Part shown: positions 8,816-18,086 of the stretch, in pieces | Layout of the letters: the number at the start of each line of letters is the position of its first letter | Numbering within the stretch: position 1 is the first letter of the stretch | NCBI GenBank assembly: GCA_013202495.1 | Contig: JABMQQ010000024.1 | Coordinates: forward strand, 1-36,996 | DNA length: 36,996 nt | Origin: Fidelibacterota bacterium | Lineage (GTDB): Bacteria > Fidelibacterota > UBA8477 > JABMPR01 | Reading direction: 5' to 3' | The notes under the pieces: generated by a model | What the model was told of the DNA's origin: nothing | The model's database searches: none | What the model saw: the letters and a program-made list of their open reading frames with translations, nothing else | Translations under genes and position numbers: made by a program

Positions 8816-9431
8816 TTACCTGTATTGCTCAGCTAATCCCATATTTTTCCCACGCATGATTCCCCTACCGGAGTATCACCTGGATTGAACGTTGTGCTGA
8901 AGCAGAAAAATGGAGCTGTGAGCGAAGGGGAGTAAGCTGGCAATTCCCTCCCTGCCTATGCAGGATTGCCGACCCCCGGTAGCAACTAATTGTTTTTTCA
9001 ATACCTCTGTTTCAATTCAAGATGATCCCGTAATCATGATCGTCGTGGAACTTAGAAAAAATCATCTCTCATATCTATCTTTTATTTGTATCGTCAACTG
9101 ATGCTTTTCGTCAGTCATCCTCGTGAATCGAAACCCATCTATCGACGCCCATTTTAAGTGAGTAGTGGAGATTATTGAGTTATCAGGAAGATCTGAAATT
9201 TAAACACAAAGGTCCCGGTGCTCTGCCGGTGACCCCACCACCATAATACAATAGCCGGGAGGATTAGGTGTAGACTTCTTGTTGACTGATATTTATGTTA
9301 TCAGTGCTTGACGGCTGAATGGGGGGGATACCCAATCATTTACAAGCGAGTCGCAGAGGTGGACTAACAATTAGTTTTGCAGGTTCCATATAAGCACTTC
9401 CCTCCAGTCCTATCGCACTCACGGAGTAATC
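8816..9431. other. gene-free, hairpin-rich region upstream of the TcmP gene
   Basis: No frame longer than about 40 codons is convincing here. Three foldable elements sit in the last 220 bases. 9211-9234 is an 8-bp stem (GGTCCCGG with CCGG-T-GACC, one bulged T, 7-base loop). 9285-9305 is a perfect 7-bp stem (ACTGATA, 7-base loop, TATCAGT). 9318-9334 is a short TGGG/CCCA stem. The gene start at 9432 has GGAG 7 bases upstream. The region could be a 5' leader or a small RNA; no known riboswitch class was recognised. Confidence 0.4.
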
Positions 9432-10529
9432 ATGGTCAAAAAAGATATACACGCAGAACCTTTTGATGATACTACGATCTCAAAACTACTGATCTTTGAG
9501 AATTATGCTAAGGAATGGATACCCACTTTTATTTATCTCAAAGTTGAACGAATTTGCATATTTGATTTTTTCGCTGGTACTGGATTTGACAAGAATCATG
9601 TATCTGGTAGCCCAATCAGAATCCTTGATTCGTTAAAACAATACATTGCTGATATTCTTAAATGTGATGTCACTGTCGACTTGTTCTTGAACGAGTTTAA
9701 GCCCCAAAAATTCACTCTACTGAAAGATGCAATTGAAAGCTACTTGAGTAATGAACCTACCCTAGCAAGCTTGGTCAATGTTCATTATTTCAATGAGGAT
9801 TTTGATGTGCTATATGATCAACTTTACCCTCTTATTCGAGATTACCCTAGCCTTGTATTTTTGGATCAAAATGGCATTAAGTATATACGCGCAAAGTATT
9901 TGCTTTCCTTGGAAGAGACCACTCAAACAGATTTCCTCTATTTCATTTCTTCCTCCGCTTTCAAACGTTTTAAGGATACAAAGGAATTCACAGATATAAT
10001 TGACGTGGATATCGCTGAAATCGAAAAGTCTCCATGGAATTATATACATCGAACTCTTCTCCACCAACTGAGGCAATCCCTTCCAGAAAGAACTGACTTG
10101 AAGCTGTATCCCTTCACCCTGAAAAAACGGGGGAACGTCTACGGTATCATTTTTGGAGCTAAACACCCTAGAGCAGTGGAAAAATTTCTAAACGTAGCAT
10201 GGTCGATGAACCCAATTAATGGTGATGCTAATTTTGATATTGATGATGATGTATCCAAATTCCAAACTGACCTATTTGGGGGAACAAAAAGAACAAAAAT
10301 TGAGCTATTCGAATCACAGTTTGAAGAAGCAATTATGGAGCGAAAGGTTACGAACAACAAGGAGGCTTACTCTTTCACTTTAGATGCTGGCCATCCCACT
10401 AAACACGCTAACGCTGTAATTAGTAAACTACGTAAATTGAACAAAGTCCAGATTGCAGAGAGGAGTCTAAAGATTAACTTTAAAGCAATTAATCGAGGTG
10501 AAATTGTGGAGATCAGAGTACAGCCATGA
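9432..10529 (+). CDS. tcmP: three-Cys-motif partner protein TcmP
   Basis: 365 residues. The N-terminal half carries [16 protein letters not shown], then the Rossmann-like IFDFFAGTG (near 45-53) and a GSPIRIL segment (near 60-66), followed by LFLNEF and [11 protein letters not shown]. This is the order seen in the TcmP family, whose genes are by definition found beside a three-Cys-motif Gp37/Gp68 protein. The DFFAGTG strand-loop resembles the SAM-binding loop of class I methyltransferases, so a nucleotide or nucleic acid modification role is plausible; the biochemical activity is not established to my knowledge. It overlaps the next gene by four bases (ATGA), so the two are likely translated together in equal amounts. 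The protein appears complete. Confidence 0.85.
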   Translation: MVKKDIHAEPFDDTTISKLLIFENYAKEWIPTFIYLKVERICIFDFFAGTGFDKNHVSGSPIRILDSLKQYIADILKCDVTVDLFLNEFKPQKFTLLKDAIESYLSNEPTLASLVNVHYFNEDFDVLYDQLYPLIRDYPSLVFLDQNGIKYIRAKYLLSLEETTQTDFLYFISSSAFKRFKDTKEFTDIIDVDIAEIEKSPWNYIHRTLLHQLRQSLPERTDLKLYPFTLKKRGNVYGIIFGAKHPRAVEKFLNVAWSMNPINGDANFDIDDDVSKFQTDLFGGTKRTKIELFESQFEEAIMERKVTNNKEAYSFTLDAGHPTKHANAVISKLRKLNKVQIAERSLKINFKAINRGEIVEIRVQP

Positions 10530-11251
10530 GTAGTTCAAAAATTGAGTGGACTGAAGCTACTTGGAATCCGATTACTGGCTGCGATAAGATAAGCCCAGGG
10601 TGTAAGAATTGTTATGCTGAGCGCATGGCCAAGCGGCTTAAGGCTATGGGAAGTCCAAACTATGTAAATGGTTTTAAGACTACACTCCATCGCCACGTAC
10701 TTGACTATCCACTCCAGATGAAGAAACCTCAGATGATTTTTGTTAACTCCATGAGCGATCTTTTTCACAAAGATGTCCCAACTGAGTTTATTCAAGATCT
10801 CTTCAGTATAATGAGAGAGGCTTCTTGGCATACATTTCAAGTACTGACCAAGCGCTCTGAACGGCTCTTGGAGTTAGATTCAGAACTCGAATGGGCACCC
10901 AATATTTGGATGGGTGTAAGCGTTGAGAGCAATGGCTACCTGCACCGAGTGGATCACCTCCGCGAAACAACCGCTATTACAAAGTTTCTCTCCTGCGAGC
11001 CTCTAATTGGCAGCCTTTCGAAAATGGATATTTCCGGAATTGATTGGGTGATTGCAGGAGGCGAATCCGGACCTGGAGCCAGATATTTGAATGCAGAATG
11101 GGTATATGAGATTCGAGATAACTGTGTCGCTAACAGTGTCCCATTCTTTTTCAAGCAGTGGGGTGGTGTCAGAAAGAAAAAAAACGGTAGATCTCTCGAT
11201 GGAAAAACCTGGAGTGAACTTCCATCGATCGCGCACACTATTTCGCTCTAA
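10526..11251 (+). CDS. three-Cys-motif protein, phage Gp37/Gp68 family (DUF5131)
   Basis: 241 residues. The N-terminus has [17 protein letters not shown], then the cysteine cluster Cys19-x6-Cys26-x2-Cys29 in [16 protein letters not shown], typical of the DUF5131 (PF07505) family found in phages and bacteria. Later family blocks are present: [13 protein letters not shown] (near 71-83), [14 protein letters not shown] (near 98-111), [10 protein letters not shown] (near 124-133), FLSCEPLIG (near 152-160), [15 protein letters not shown] (near 170-184) and PFFFKQWGG (near 206-214). The three cysteines could hold an iron-sulfur cluster in a radical-SAM-like barrel, an inference from cysteine spacing and fold resemblance. 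It is translationally coupled to TcmP by the ATGA overlap at 10526-10529. Function is unknown; a phage-related or defence role is possible. Confidence 0.88.
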   Translation: MSSSKIEWTEATWNPITGCDKISPGCKNCYAERMAKRLKAMGSPNYVNGFKTTLHRHVLDYPLQMKKPQMIFVNSMSDLFHKDVPTEFIQDLFSIMREASWHTFQVLTKRSERLLELDSELEWAPNIWMGVSVESNGYLHRVDHLRETTAITKFLSCEPLIGSLSKMDISGIDWVIAGGESGPGARYLNAEWVYEIRDNCVANSVPFFFKQWGGVRKKKNGRSLDGKTWSELPSIAHTISL

Positions 11252-11417
11252 TTCCAACTTAAACTTAATCCCCTCGTCAGCTTTCACGGGCTAGGTGTAG
11301 CCCCTCGATTATCGTCCTTTCATTTAATTTACAAAAATCTTTCATTTAAAATGTGTATCGATACCCATCCCGAATAACTATTCGTGCAATTAGCGTAATT
11401 AGCGGTTAAAAAAGTCC

Positions 11418-11462
11418 TTGCATATTATATTGTGTTGGTGTTATAGTAATGTAGAACACCAA
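11418..11462 (+). promoter_or_regulatory. promoter with palindromic operator for the GntR/ABC operon
   Basis: A -35-like TTGCAT at 11418-11423 and a -10-like TATAGT at 11442-11447 are separated by 18 bases. A perfect 8-bp inverted repeat, TTGGTGTT (11435-11442) and AACACCAA (11455-11462), separated by 12 bases, covers the -10 and the expected transcription start. This is where a dimeric YtrA-type GntR repressor would block its own promoter. The GntR gene starts 16 bases after the second arm, behind AGAGGTG. The binding partner is inferred from position. Confidence 0.75.
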
Positions 11463-11477
11463 AAGAGGTGAAAGAAA

Positions 11478-11846
11478 ATGAACTTTGATCAAAAAACACC
11501 GATCTACCAACAGCTGGCTGAGTCTATTCGCCAGGACATACTTTCAGGAGCGCTACCCGCCGAAATGGCAATACCTTCTGTTAGACAGATATCTGTTGAG
11601 TATGGACTGAATCCTCAGACCGTATTAAACGCGACACAATTACTGATTCAGGAGGGTCTCTTGGAAAAAAGAAGAGGATTGGGCATGTTTGTCCAAAGTA
11701 GCGCTCGTAAACAGCTCAATAGGAGCGCCAGCGATCGCTTTAAAAATGAAACCATTCAAGCACTGGTCCAGGAAGCTCAACTGCTATCCATCTCTCAAAC
11801 GGACCTGATTAAACTCATCCAAAAAAATTACGGGGAGGTGGTCTGA
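11478..11846 (+). CDS. GntR family transcriptional regulator, YtrA subfamily
   Basis: 122 residues. The N-terminal winged helix-turn-helix (about 5-75) has [17 protein letters not shown], then [18 protein letters not shown] (recognition helix region), then [17 protein letters not shown] (wing), the usual GntR block order. The C-terminal part (76-122) is a short helical segment, the hallmark of the YtrA subfamily, which lacks a large ligand domain. YtrA regulators normally sit first in an ABC transporter operon and repress it, relieved by cell-envelope stress. Here the gene is followed by an ATPase and a permease, and a palindromic site covers its promoter. Its stop overlaps the next start by one base (TGATG). 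Confidence 0.92.
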   Translation: MNFDQKTPIYQQLAESIRQDILSGALPAEMAIPSVRQISVEYGLNPQTVLNATQLLIQEGLLEKRRGLGMFVQSSARKQLNRSASDRFKNETIQALVQEAQLLSISQTDLIKLIQKNYGEVV

Positions 11847-12703
11847 TGTCTGCCCTCATAGAATTAAAAAATGTTAGCAAATCCTACGGCGATCTTAAAG
11901 CCCTGGATGCTGTCAATCTTGAAATCCCACCAGGGAAAATCGTCGGTCTTGTCGGTCCCAATGGCGCAGGCAAAACCACACTACTCCGCGCAATCACTGG
12001 AGAGCTGGATTATCAAGGTGAAGCAAAAGTCCTGGACTGTGAGCCACGCACTCAACGTGCTGAGCTTATGGGAAAAACTGGAGTCATCCACGACATTGCT
12101 GTACTGCCATCCTGGATGAAGGTCAATGAGCTTCTCAATTTCATGGAAGGTATTCATCCTGGATTCCATCGTGAAAAAGCTGAAGCCTTTCTCAAAACAA
12201 CCACTATCCCCATGGATAAAAAAATCAAGTCCTTAAGCAAGGGCATGAAAACACAATTGCATCTGGCAGTTACGCTTTCAGCTGATTCCCGTCTGCTTAT
12301 CCTAGATGAACCGACGCATGGCCTGGATATTCTTTTTAGAAAACAACTCTACACCAGTGTTCTGGAAGATTATTTCGATGAAGAAAAATCCATCCTGATC
12401 TCAACCCACCAAATTGAAGAAGTTGAGCATATCCTCTCCGATGTCATTTTCATCAACAAGGGGAAAATCCTGCTCTATGCCAGCATTGAAGAACTGGCCC
12501 AGCGCTTTACCCAATTAACCATACCTGCAGATCAGGCAGATACACTGAGGGAGCAACTCAAACCCATGAGTGAGTATGGTATTCTTGGACGGAGAGTCTT
12601 TTTACTTGAAAATACTGAGAGCAAAGCATTGGTCGAGCTGGGTGATATCCAAACCCCATCTGTGGCTGATATTTTTGTTGCTCTTATGGGAGGTGAGGCA
12701 TGA
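11846..12703 (+). CDS. ABC transporter ATP-binding protein (YtrB-like)
   Basis: 285 residues. Walker [10 protein letters not shown] (near 37-45), a degenerate signature [16 protein letters not shown] (near 131-146), Walker [13 protein letters not shown] (near 151-162) and the switch His in [11 protein letters not shown] (near 185-195). The signature has SKGM in place of SGGQ, which is common in the CcmA/YtrB-type ATPases that pair with GntR-YtrA regulators. The C-terminal 70 residues form an extra domain after the ATPase core. It overlaps the GntR gene by one base and the permease gene by four bases (ATGA), indicating a tight operon. It should energise the membrane partner encoded next; the substrate is not deducible. 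Confidence 0.93.
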   Translation: MSALIELKNVSKSYGDLKALDAVNLEIPPGKIVGLVGPNGAGKTTLLRAITGELDYQGEAKVLDCEPRTQRAELMGKTGVIHDIAVLPSWMKVNELLNFMEGIHPGFHREKAEAFLKTTTIPMDKKIKSLSKGMKTQLHLAVTLSADSRLLILDEPTHGLDILFRKQLYTSVLEDYFDEEKSILISTHQIEEVEHILSDVIFINKGKILLYASIEELAQRFTQLTIPADQADTLREQLKPMSEYGILGRRVFLLENTESKALVELGDIQTPSVADIFVALMGGEA

Positions 12704-13701
12704 AACCATTAATGATTCTGTTAAAACGTGAATGGCTGGAATGGCAGAGGGTCGTCATCGGCACTATCATAGTCATCACATTTCTAAATCTGCTTATGCT
12801 GCTTTCTGTTTCCCGTGGTTCAGACTACCTCCACTCAGAACTGGAAAAAGATGGTCATATCCTCATTGAAGATGTCCAATTCAGTGATGAGGACGAGGAA
12901 TTTGATGTCGATGTTCGCATGAATGGGAACGATGTGGAGCTTAGTATCGATGGGGATGGAACTCCTCGTAGTGTTGAACAAATGCTCAAGAAAGTAGCCC
13001 TTCCTGTCGCCTTTGGTCTTCGATTGGGCATGATGGGTACCTTCGCTTTTATCCTGTTTCTCAGCCTGTTCTATTTTTCAGATGCCATCTATAAGGAGCG
13101 TGCAGACAATAGCACTCTATTCTACCGGAGTTTACCTGTCAATGATCATATGCTCCTCGGCTCAAAAATAGCAGCTGGTCTCATTGGTGTGATTGGATTG
13201 ACTCTATTTCTCTCCATTGAGTATCTGGCATTTCTCCGAATTGCTATTTGGATTATGGGTGAACCTTTCACTTCCCTGGCTGGTCTCGTGTTGAATCAGA
13301 TATCGTATCTCAGACTCATCTGGGACTGGTTCGGTTACCTGATCTTTGCAGCTATCCACATGGCACCCCTGGCCTTATTCCTGATGCTGGTTGGAACCTA
13401 TGTCAAGGGTCGACCCCTTCTCATTGGAATTGGTGCTCCCATTCTCTTGTCCATTAGCTGGGCCATTGTTTTCCAGAGTGCTGCCCTGTTAAGAACTATC
13501 GGAAAATTTTTCTGGGGATTTAACCAAGTCGTCATAGACCAATGGGAATCTATTGAAAAAGGACTTGATACGGATATGGCCATATACGGGAATTTCTGGG
13601 CCTATATCTTCAATGTTGATACTGCCATTTCTGTTTTGGTATCAGCCTTGCTTTACTATGGCATATGGCACACGTATCGAAAAAACATACCGACGGGATA
13701 A
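12700..13701 (+). CDS. ABC-2 type transporter permease
   Basis: 333 residues. An N-terminal membrane segment (about 18-36), then a strongly acidic extracytoplasmic loop (about 40-95, [14 protein letters not shown]), then five or so further hydrophobic stretches, including [33 protein letters not shown], a characteristic ABC-2 permease passage in which the SLP motif precedes the next helix. The Glu-Arg-Asp stretch followed by the FYRSLP turn is shared with GntR-linked YtrC-type permeases. The protein would form the membrane channel for the ATPase encoded just upstream, with which the gene overlaps by four bases. Substrate unknown; envelope stress or lantibiotic-type resistance is a common theme for such operons. 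Confidence 0.88.
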   Translation: MKPLMILLKREWLEWQRVVIGTIIVITFLNLLMLLSVSRGSDYLHSELEKDGHILIEDVQFSDEDEEFDVDVRMNGNDVELSIDGDGTPRSVEQMLKKVALPVAFGLRLGMMGTFAFILFLSLFYFSDAIYKERADNSTLFYRSLPVNDHMLLGSKIAAGLIGVIGLTLFLSIEYLAFLRIAIWIMGEPFTSLAGLVLNQISYLRLIWDWFGYLIFAAIHMAPLALFLMLVGTYVKGRPLLIGIGAPILLSISWAIVFQSAALLRTIGKFFWGFNQVVIDQWESIEKGLDTDMAIYGNFWAYIFNVDTAISVLVSALLYYGIWHTYRKNIPTG

Positions 13702-13733
13702 AACCCAGGAACTTTGGAGAAAGAGAATTTATT

Positions 13734-14555
13734 ATGAAAACTAGAACCGCATTAATCATCGCAGCTATTTTGGGGCTATTCACTTATACCCTGCCCCTCT
13801 ATGCCGGCGATAAAGAATATCATGTCGAGGAAAAAACAGTTATTGAGATTCCCGTCGTGGGCAAGATTACTACCACGACATCAAGCTATCTCTCAGGCTG
13901 CAGGCTAAAAGAAGACACGGCTGTCAAGATGCATAACGCACTTATCAAAATGGTGAGTGATTCAGATGGCAAAAGTACTGAGGTTGTTCTTTCCAACTTA
14001 TGCGAAGAAGTTCAGTGGCAATACAATGCAGAATCGGATGCTTTTGCGCCCCATTCTTTCGAAGAACTCCGTGAATTGAAAGCCGACAAAGAGGGCGATC
14101 ATGAAACTCATATTGATATGGGGTCAGATCAAAATGATATAGATGATCTCCCCAAAATGGTCCGTGAAATTTTGGACTATGAAAAAAATATAAATGGCTT
14201 TAAAGCCAGAAAAGTAGTTACCTCAGTTTACCCTGAAGATTCTGATAGTCGGATCATCGTTGAGGAATTCTATACAACCAAGTCCCATGCATTATCAAAA
14301 ATCTCTAAAGCACGAGAAGATCTTAGCCAGAAACTAGGCTATGATGAAGATCATGTGGAAGGTATCCCATCTCTAGTGGATGTCATCTACGAAAGCATTA
14401 AAAGGGATGAGGAATGGGCGCGACCTGATGGTGAGATCGTCAGATTTGTAATCAGACTCCTGGATGAAGATGACGATGATATCTTCACCATGAAGTATGA
14501 TGTCATTGAGGCTGAGACAACGCGTTATCAAGAGGATCATTTCGCTCTGAAGTGA
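13734..14555 (+). CDS. secreted acidic protein, unknown function, end of the GntR/ABC operon
   Basis: 273 residues from ATG 13734, which has GGAGAAAGAG upstream and opens a clean signal peptide, MKTRTALIIAAILGLFTYTL...YAG. The frame extends upstream into the permease gene, but that start is unlikely. The mature protein is rich in Asp and Glu, with a conserved-looking core DLPKMVREILDYEKNINGFKARKVVTSVYP (written here as two blocks: DLPKMVREILDYEKN and INGFKARKVVTSVYP). The INGFKARK segment recalls the DUF4412-like periplasmic proteins in which a protein of interest is described as having its modification or cofactor state tracked, but I would not assign it. It lies 32 bases after the permease stop and is probably co-transcribed, so it may be an accessory extracytoplasmic component of the ABC system. 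Confidence 0.75.
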   Translation: MKTRTALIIAAILGLFTYTLPLYAGDKEYHVEEKTVIEIPVVGKITTTTSSYLSGCRLKEDTAVKMHNALIKMVSDSDGKSTEVVLSNLCEEVQWQYNAESDAFAPHSFEELRELKADKEGDHETHIDMGSDQNDIDDLPKMVREILDYEKNINGFKARKVVTSVYPEDSDSRIIVEEFYTTKSHALSKISKAREDLSQKLGYDEDHVEGIPSLVDVIYESIKRDEEWARPDGEIVRFVIRLLDEDDDDIFTMKYDVIEAETTRYQEDHFALK

Positions 14556-14645
14556 GTTAATGCTTCAAGTTAGATATACTTACAGAAAGTAATACCCCTG
14601 ACCTGAACAAGTGGCATATTGATTGCCGATTAAAAGAAAGTTCGG

Positions 14646-14666
14646 AGTGAACTGGGTCGGTTCACT
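14646..14666. promoter_or_regulatory. perfect 7-bp inverted repeat before the Yip1 gene
   Basis: AGTGAAC and GTTCACT are separated by TGGGTCG. No T-run follows, so it is not an obvious terminator. It sits 57 bases before the next start and could be an operator or an mRNA hairpin. Confidence 0.35.
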
Positions 14667-14722
14667 TCAGCTGGATAAAATGACACCTATACCGATCCAC
14701 AATTGCAAGAGGGTTTAATCTC

Positions 14723-15526
14723 ATGGAAAACACATCATTTCTTCAACGGATTATTGATTTATTTTTTACTCCGAGCAAAGCTTTTGACGGATTAGTTGAT
14801 GGGGTTTCATACAAGGATTGGCTCTACCCCCTACTCATTGTAGCGGCCGGGCTTGTCATCCTACCTCTCTTTTACAGAGATATTAGCCTTGATGAAGGTG
14901 AATATCGACTTAACAAGATTATACGTTCAATCGAGAACAATGCCGATATGTCTGAAGAACAAAAAGCTGCATATCTTGAAAAGATGTATGAGGGTTTTGA
15001 TAAAGTTGAGGATGCCAGAGATAACCCGTTTGCTTTTAGAAATATGTGGGGCTATTTCTTACTTCCCGTTATGCTTTTCGTCATGACAGCTTTTTTTGCT
15101 GCCATCTTGCTTCTGGTCGGCAATTTTGGAATGGGAGGGAAAGTCAAATTCTTCCAGATGTTTACCATGGTGATGATGACATACCTGATTGGTGGCAACG
15201 GATTTTTTATGAATATGATTCCAGGGATTGGAACTTTGGAACTCATGGTCAAAACCCCTATGATCATTATCAAGGAATCGACAAATCTGGTATTAAGTCC
15301 CGGACTTTTGTTCGATGAGGTCGACAGCTTCTTCCAGCATTTTCTGAATCAACTCGACATATTCCGTATCTGGGGTATGGTGGTGATGGGATTTGGTTTT
15401 GCCAGACTCTATAACAAATCAACAGCTACAGGAATGATGTCTGTAGGATTTCCCTGGCTTATACTTGTCTCCATCGGAGCAGCTCTCATGAAAGCCAATT
15501 CAGCGGCCATGGGCTCACTCAACTAA
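14723..15526 (+). CDS. Yip1 family integral membrane protein
   Basis: 267 residues. The N-terminus FLQRIIDLFFTPSKAFDGLVD is the amphipathic lead-in typical of bacterial YIP1 (PF04893) proteins, followed by DWLYPLLIVAAGLVILPLF (first membrane helix, about 33-52), a helical acidic loop (53-105), and four more hydrophobic helices (about 112-138, 147-170, 215-235, 243-262). The family is found in the cytoplasmic membrane of many bacteria, often beside transport operons; its biochemical role is unknown. AGAGGG precedes the ATG. It is followed after 31 bases by the TolC-like gene and may be the first gene of the efflux operon. Confidence 0.82.
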   Translation: MENTSFLQRIIDLFFTPSKAFDGLVDGVSYKDWLYPLLIVAAGLVILPLFYRDISLDEGEYRLNKIIRSIENNADMSEEQKAAYLEKMYEGFDKVEDARDNPFAFRNMWGYFLLPVMLFVMTAFFAAILLLVGNFGMGGKVKFFQMFTMVMMTYLIGGNGFFMNMIPGIGTLELMVKTPMIIIKESTNLVLSPGLLFDEVDSFFQHFLNQLDIFRIWGMVVMGFGFARLYNKSTATGMMSVGFPWLILVSIGAALMKANSAAMGSLN

Positions 15527-15557
15527 CAATTAAATCATATTTACGATAGGAAATTTC

Positions 15558-16823
15558 ATGCGTTTAAAAACAATAGGCTCACTACTCATCATTGGGTTCT
15601 GTCTCCCCGGATTTAGTCAGTCAAATTCACCAATAACTTTGGACGATTGCATCCGTATTGGATTGGAAAACAATCAATCTCTAATAATAAACCGCTTTGA
15701 AACCGACCGAAGTGTCTCCCAGGCTAAGAGCAATATTGGTATGGTCTTGCCAGTAGTTAATTTTTCAGTATCAGGTGGTAGTTCTGATCTCGCTGGGACT
15801 GGCTGGAACGATGGCTACTCCTCCTCACTTACTCTGTCTCAGAATATATGGGATGGTGGTGCCTGGTGGAATACCCTCAAATCCGCTAAAGTTGCTCAAG
15901 ATGCAGCCTCCATCCAGTATGAGAGTTATGAAGTTAATACCGTATACAAGACTAAAGCTGCCTACTACAACTACCTTTCCACCCAGCAATTGCTGGATGT
16001 CTACCGTGAGAATCTCACAACAAGTGAATATCAACATCAGCTCACACTTGAAAGATTCAAATTGGGTGCCGCCTCCCAGAATGATACCCTGAGAACCAGA
16101 GTAAACATTGAACGAGCTCGTCTCCAGATCGTTAATGGAAAGGTTGACTTACAATCAAGATCTCGCAACCTCAACATCATTCTAGGCCGTGATGCAAATG
16201 ACCCACTGTTCCTGGTGAACCCAGTTTGGCAAGCTGTTGTTGTCCCTGGAGTCGATCAAATCATGGATGAGGTTCTGGCCTCAAATCATTCTCTCAAATT
16301 ATTGGAACAGAATAAAGAAATCATGGCATATAATGTAAAAATTGCCAGATCAGGCTATATGCCCTCCCTGGGAATGTCCGCTTCTTATGGAAATAATGGT
16401 GCCACCGCACTAGGAGATGTTTTTGGTGAGAGCACTTCATCAAAGTCTGCGGGAATTTCCCTGAATTGGAACCTCTTCAACGGAACCCGGACAAGCCGTG
16501 GTGTAGAGCAGGGAAAGATTAACGCCAAGCTAGCCATGGAAAACTATGATTTGTCTGAGCGAAATCTCCGCAAAGAGTTGACTCAAACCCTGGAGCAAAT
16601 GGATGCTCTAAACGAATCCGTAACCATCTCTCAACTTATACTGACTGCTTCCGAGCAAGATCTGCTTTTAGCTCAGGAACAGTACAAAATTGGTTCCCTC
16701 TCCATTCTGGATGTATTGAGAATCACGGCGAGCTACGAAGATGCAAAATCGAATTTAATCCGCACCCAACACAATCTGAAAGTTGCTGAAGCAGGACTGC
16801 TTCAATTGATGGGAAAGTGGTAA
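15558..16823 (+). CDS. TolC family outer membrane efflux protein
   Basis: 421 residues with a signal peptide (MRLKTIGSLLIIGFCLPGFS). It then has the two internally related halves of the OEP family: ITLDDCIRIGLENNQSL (near 26-42) opens the first, and the second spans about 225-421. LDDCIRIGLENN and the SYNG/SASYGNNG and ISLNWNLFNGTRTSRGVEQGK passages (near 300-320) are typical of the TolC barrel-tunnel proteins. The trimer would form the outer-membrane duct for the efflux system whose adaptor starts nine bases downstream. AGGAAATTTC precedes the ATG. Substrate cannot be predicted. Confidence 0.93.
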   Translation: MRLKTIGSLLIIGFCLPGFSQSNSPITLDDCIRIGLENNQSLIINRFETDRSVSQAKSNIGMVLPVVNFSVSGGSSDLAGTGWNDGYSSSLTLSQNIWDGGAWWNTLKSAKVAQDAASIQYESYEVNTVYKTKAAYYNYLSTQQLLDVYRENLTTSEYQHQLTLERFKLGAASQNDTLRTRVNIERARLQIVNGKVDLQSRSRNLNIILGRDANDPLFLVNPVWQAVVVPGVDQIMDEVLASNHSLKLLEQNKEIMAYNVKIARSGYMPSLGMSASYGNNGATALGDVFGESTSSKSAGISLNWNLFNGTRTSRGVEQGKINAKLAMENYDLSERNLRKELTQTLEQMDALNESVTISQLILTASEQDLLLAQEQYKIGSLSILDVLRITASYEDAKSNLIRTQHNLKVAEAGLLQLMGKW

Positions 16824-16832
16824 GGGGTTGAT

Positions 16833-18074
16833 ATGTCCAAAAAGAAAATAATAATAATTGTCCTGGTTGTCATTGTTGTAGGTGTTGGTGGATATTTTGC
16901 TGTAAAGAAGGACCAGGGCAATACTAAGGAAGTCCAATCTGCAAAGGTTGAGCGTGGACAAGTCGTTCATAAAGTGGCTGCCTCAGGCAGAATCCAGCCC
17001 GTTGTTGAAGTCGATGTGAGTGCCGATGTGGCAGGTCGTGTCATTCGCATGGCTGTCAAGGAGGGTGACTGGGTCGAGAAGGGTCAATTCCTGGCACAAC
17101 TCGATGCTACGCGCTATAAGGCTGATGTAGATCGTGCTGAGCAGGTCCTGGCTTCCTCGGAAGCTTCATTATCACTGGCTGAACTTGAAAAAAATCAGCA
17201 GTTCGAATTATTCCAAAAAAAATTAGTGAGCGAGCTCATCTATCAGGGAGCTCTCGTTCGTTTTCAGCAAAGCATGTCAGCTAAAAAACAGGCTGAAGCT
17301 GCACTGGCTCAGTCACAGGATAACTATAAAAAGACGATGATGTTTGCACCCATGTCAGGAACCGTTACTCTGGTCAACAAAGAAGTCGGGGAAATGGCTT
17401 TGGGTTCCGCCTTTAGTCGGGACATCATCATGATTATTGCCGACTTGAATGAGATGGAAGTTCTTGTTGATGTAAATGAAAACGATGTAGTTGATGTCTC
17501 CCTGGGTGATACCACTGAAATCGAAATCGATGCACTTCAGGACACCATGTTTCAGGGAATCGTGACTGAGATTGCCCATAGTGCTCAGAATACAGGCGGT
17601 GGTAGTCTTGACCAGGTGACCAATTTTAAGGTACAAATCCGTCTTTTGGATCCACCCCGGGAAATTCGCCCCGGTATGTCTGCAGCGGTAGATATCCGTT
17701 CAGATGTTCAAAATGATGTTCTGTTTGTTCCCATTCAAAGCATCACCATGAGAAAACCCATGCAACTCAAGGAAAAGCAGGATAAAGAACTTTCCCGAGC
17801 TGACAGCAGTATGAATATGGAAGATGAAGATCTGGAGCCCGTTGAAGTCGTCTTTGTCCTGGTAGACAGTGAAAAAGGCAAGGGCAAGGAAGTGATTCAA
17901 CGTGAAGTCGTCACTGGGATTATCGGAGAACGAGATTTTGAAATCCTGTCTGGTTTGGAGCTGGATGATGAAATTGTCACCGGTCCCTATAAAGAAATCA
18001 GCCGTGGTCTAAATGATGGTGACAAGGTAAAGATTACCAAGCGCAAAAAGTTTAACGTTGATGATAAGATATAG
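16833..18074 (+). CDS. periplasmic adaptor (membrane fusion protein), MacA-like
   Basis: 413 residues. An N-terminal membrane anchor (KKIIIIVLVVIVVGVGGYFAV, about 4-24) is followed by a lipoyl-like first half, SGRIQPVVEVDVSADVAG and VKEGDWVEKGQFLAQLD (about 50-90). Then come a helical hairpin (about 95-155), the second lipoyl half with MFAPMSGTVTLVNKEVGE (about 170-190), a beta-barrel domain and a C-terminal membrane-proximal domain. The order matches HlyD/MacA adaptors, which bridge an inner-membrane ABC transporter and a TolC duct. A charged insertion (KEKQDKELSRADSSMNMEDEDLEP, in two halves KEKQDKELSRAD and SSMNMEDEDLEP) lies near 310-335. Part of the operon starting at 14723 or 15558. Confidence 0.92.
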   Translation: MSKKKIIIIVLVVIVVGVGGYFAVKKDQGNTKEVQSAKVERGQVVHKVAASGRIQPVVEVDVSADVAGRVIRMAVKEGDWVEKGQFLAQLDATRYKADVDRAEQVLASSEASLSLAELEKNQQFELFQKKLVSELIYQGALVRFQQSMSAKKQAEAALAQSQDNYKKTMMFAPMSGTVTLVNKEVGEMALGSAFSRDIIMIIADLNEMEVLVDVNENDVVDVSLGDTTEIEIDALQDTMFQGIVTEIAHSAQNTGGGSLDQVTNFKVQIRLLDPPREIRPGMSAAVDIRSDVQNDVLFVPIQSITMRKPMQLKEKQDKELSRADSSMNMEDEDLEPVEVVFVLVDSEKGKGKEVIQREVVTGIIGERDFEILSGLELDDEIVTGPYKEISRGLNDGDKVKITKRKKFNVDDKI

Positions 18075-18086
18075 TCACGCTGAAGT

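Noticed and set aside
9205-9260. tRNA gene or tRNA remnant
   Set aside because: GGTGCTCTGCCGG recalls an antisense D-arm and CCACCA follows, but there is no T-arm, anticodon stem or acceptor pairing on either strand.
9180-9430. Known riboswitch (c-di-GMP, cobalamin or similar)
   Set aside because: Hairpins are present, but none of the conserved bases of the classes I know could be placed.
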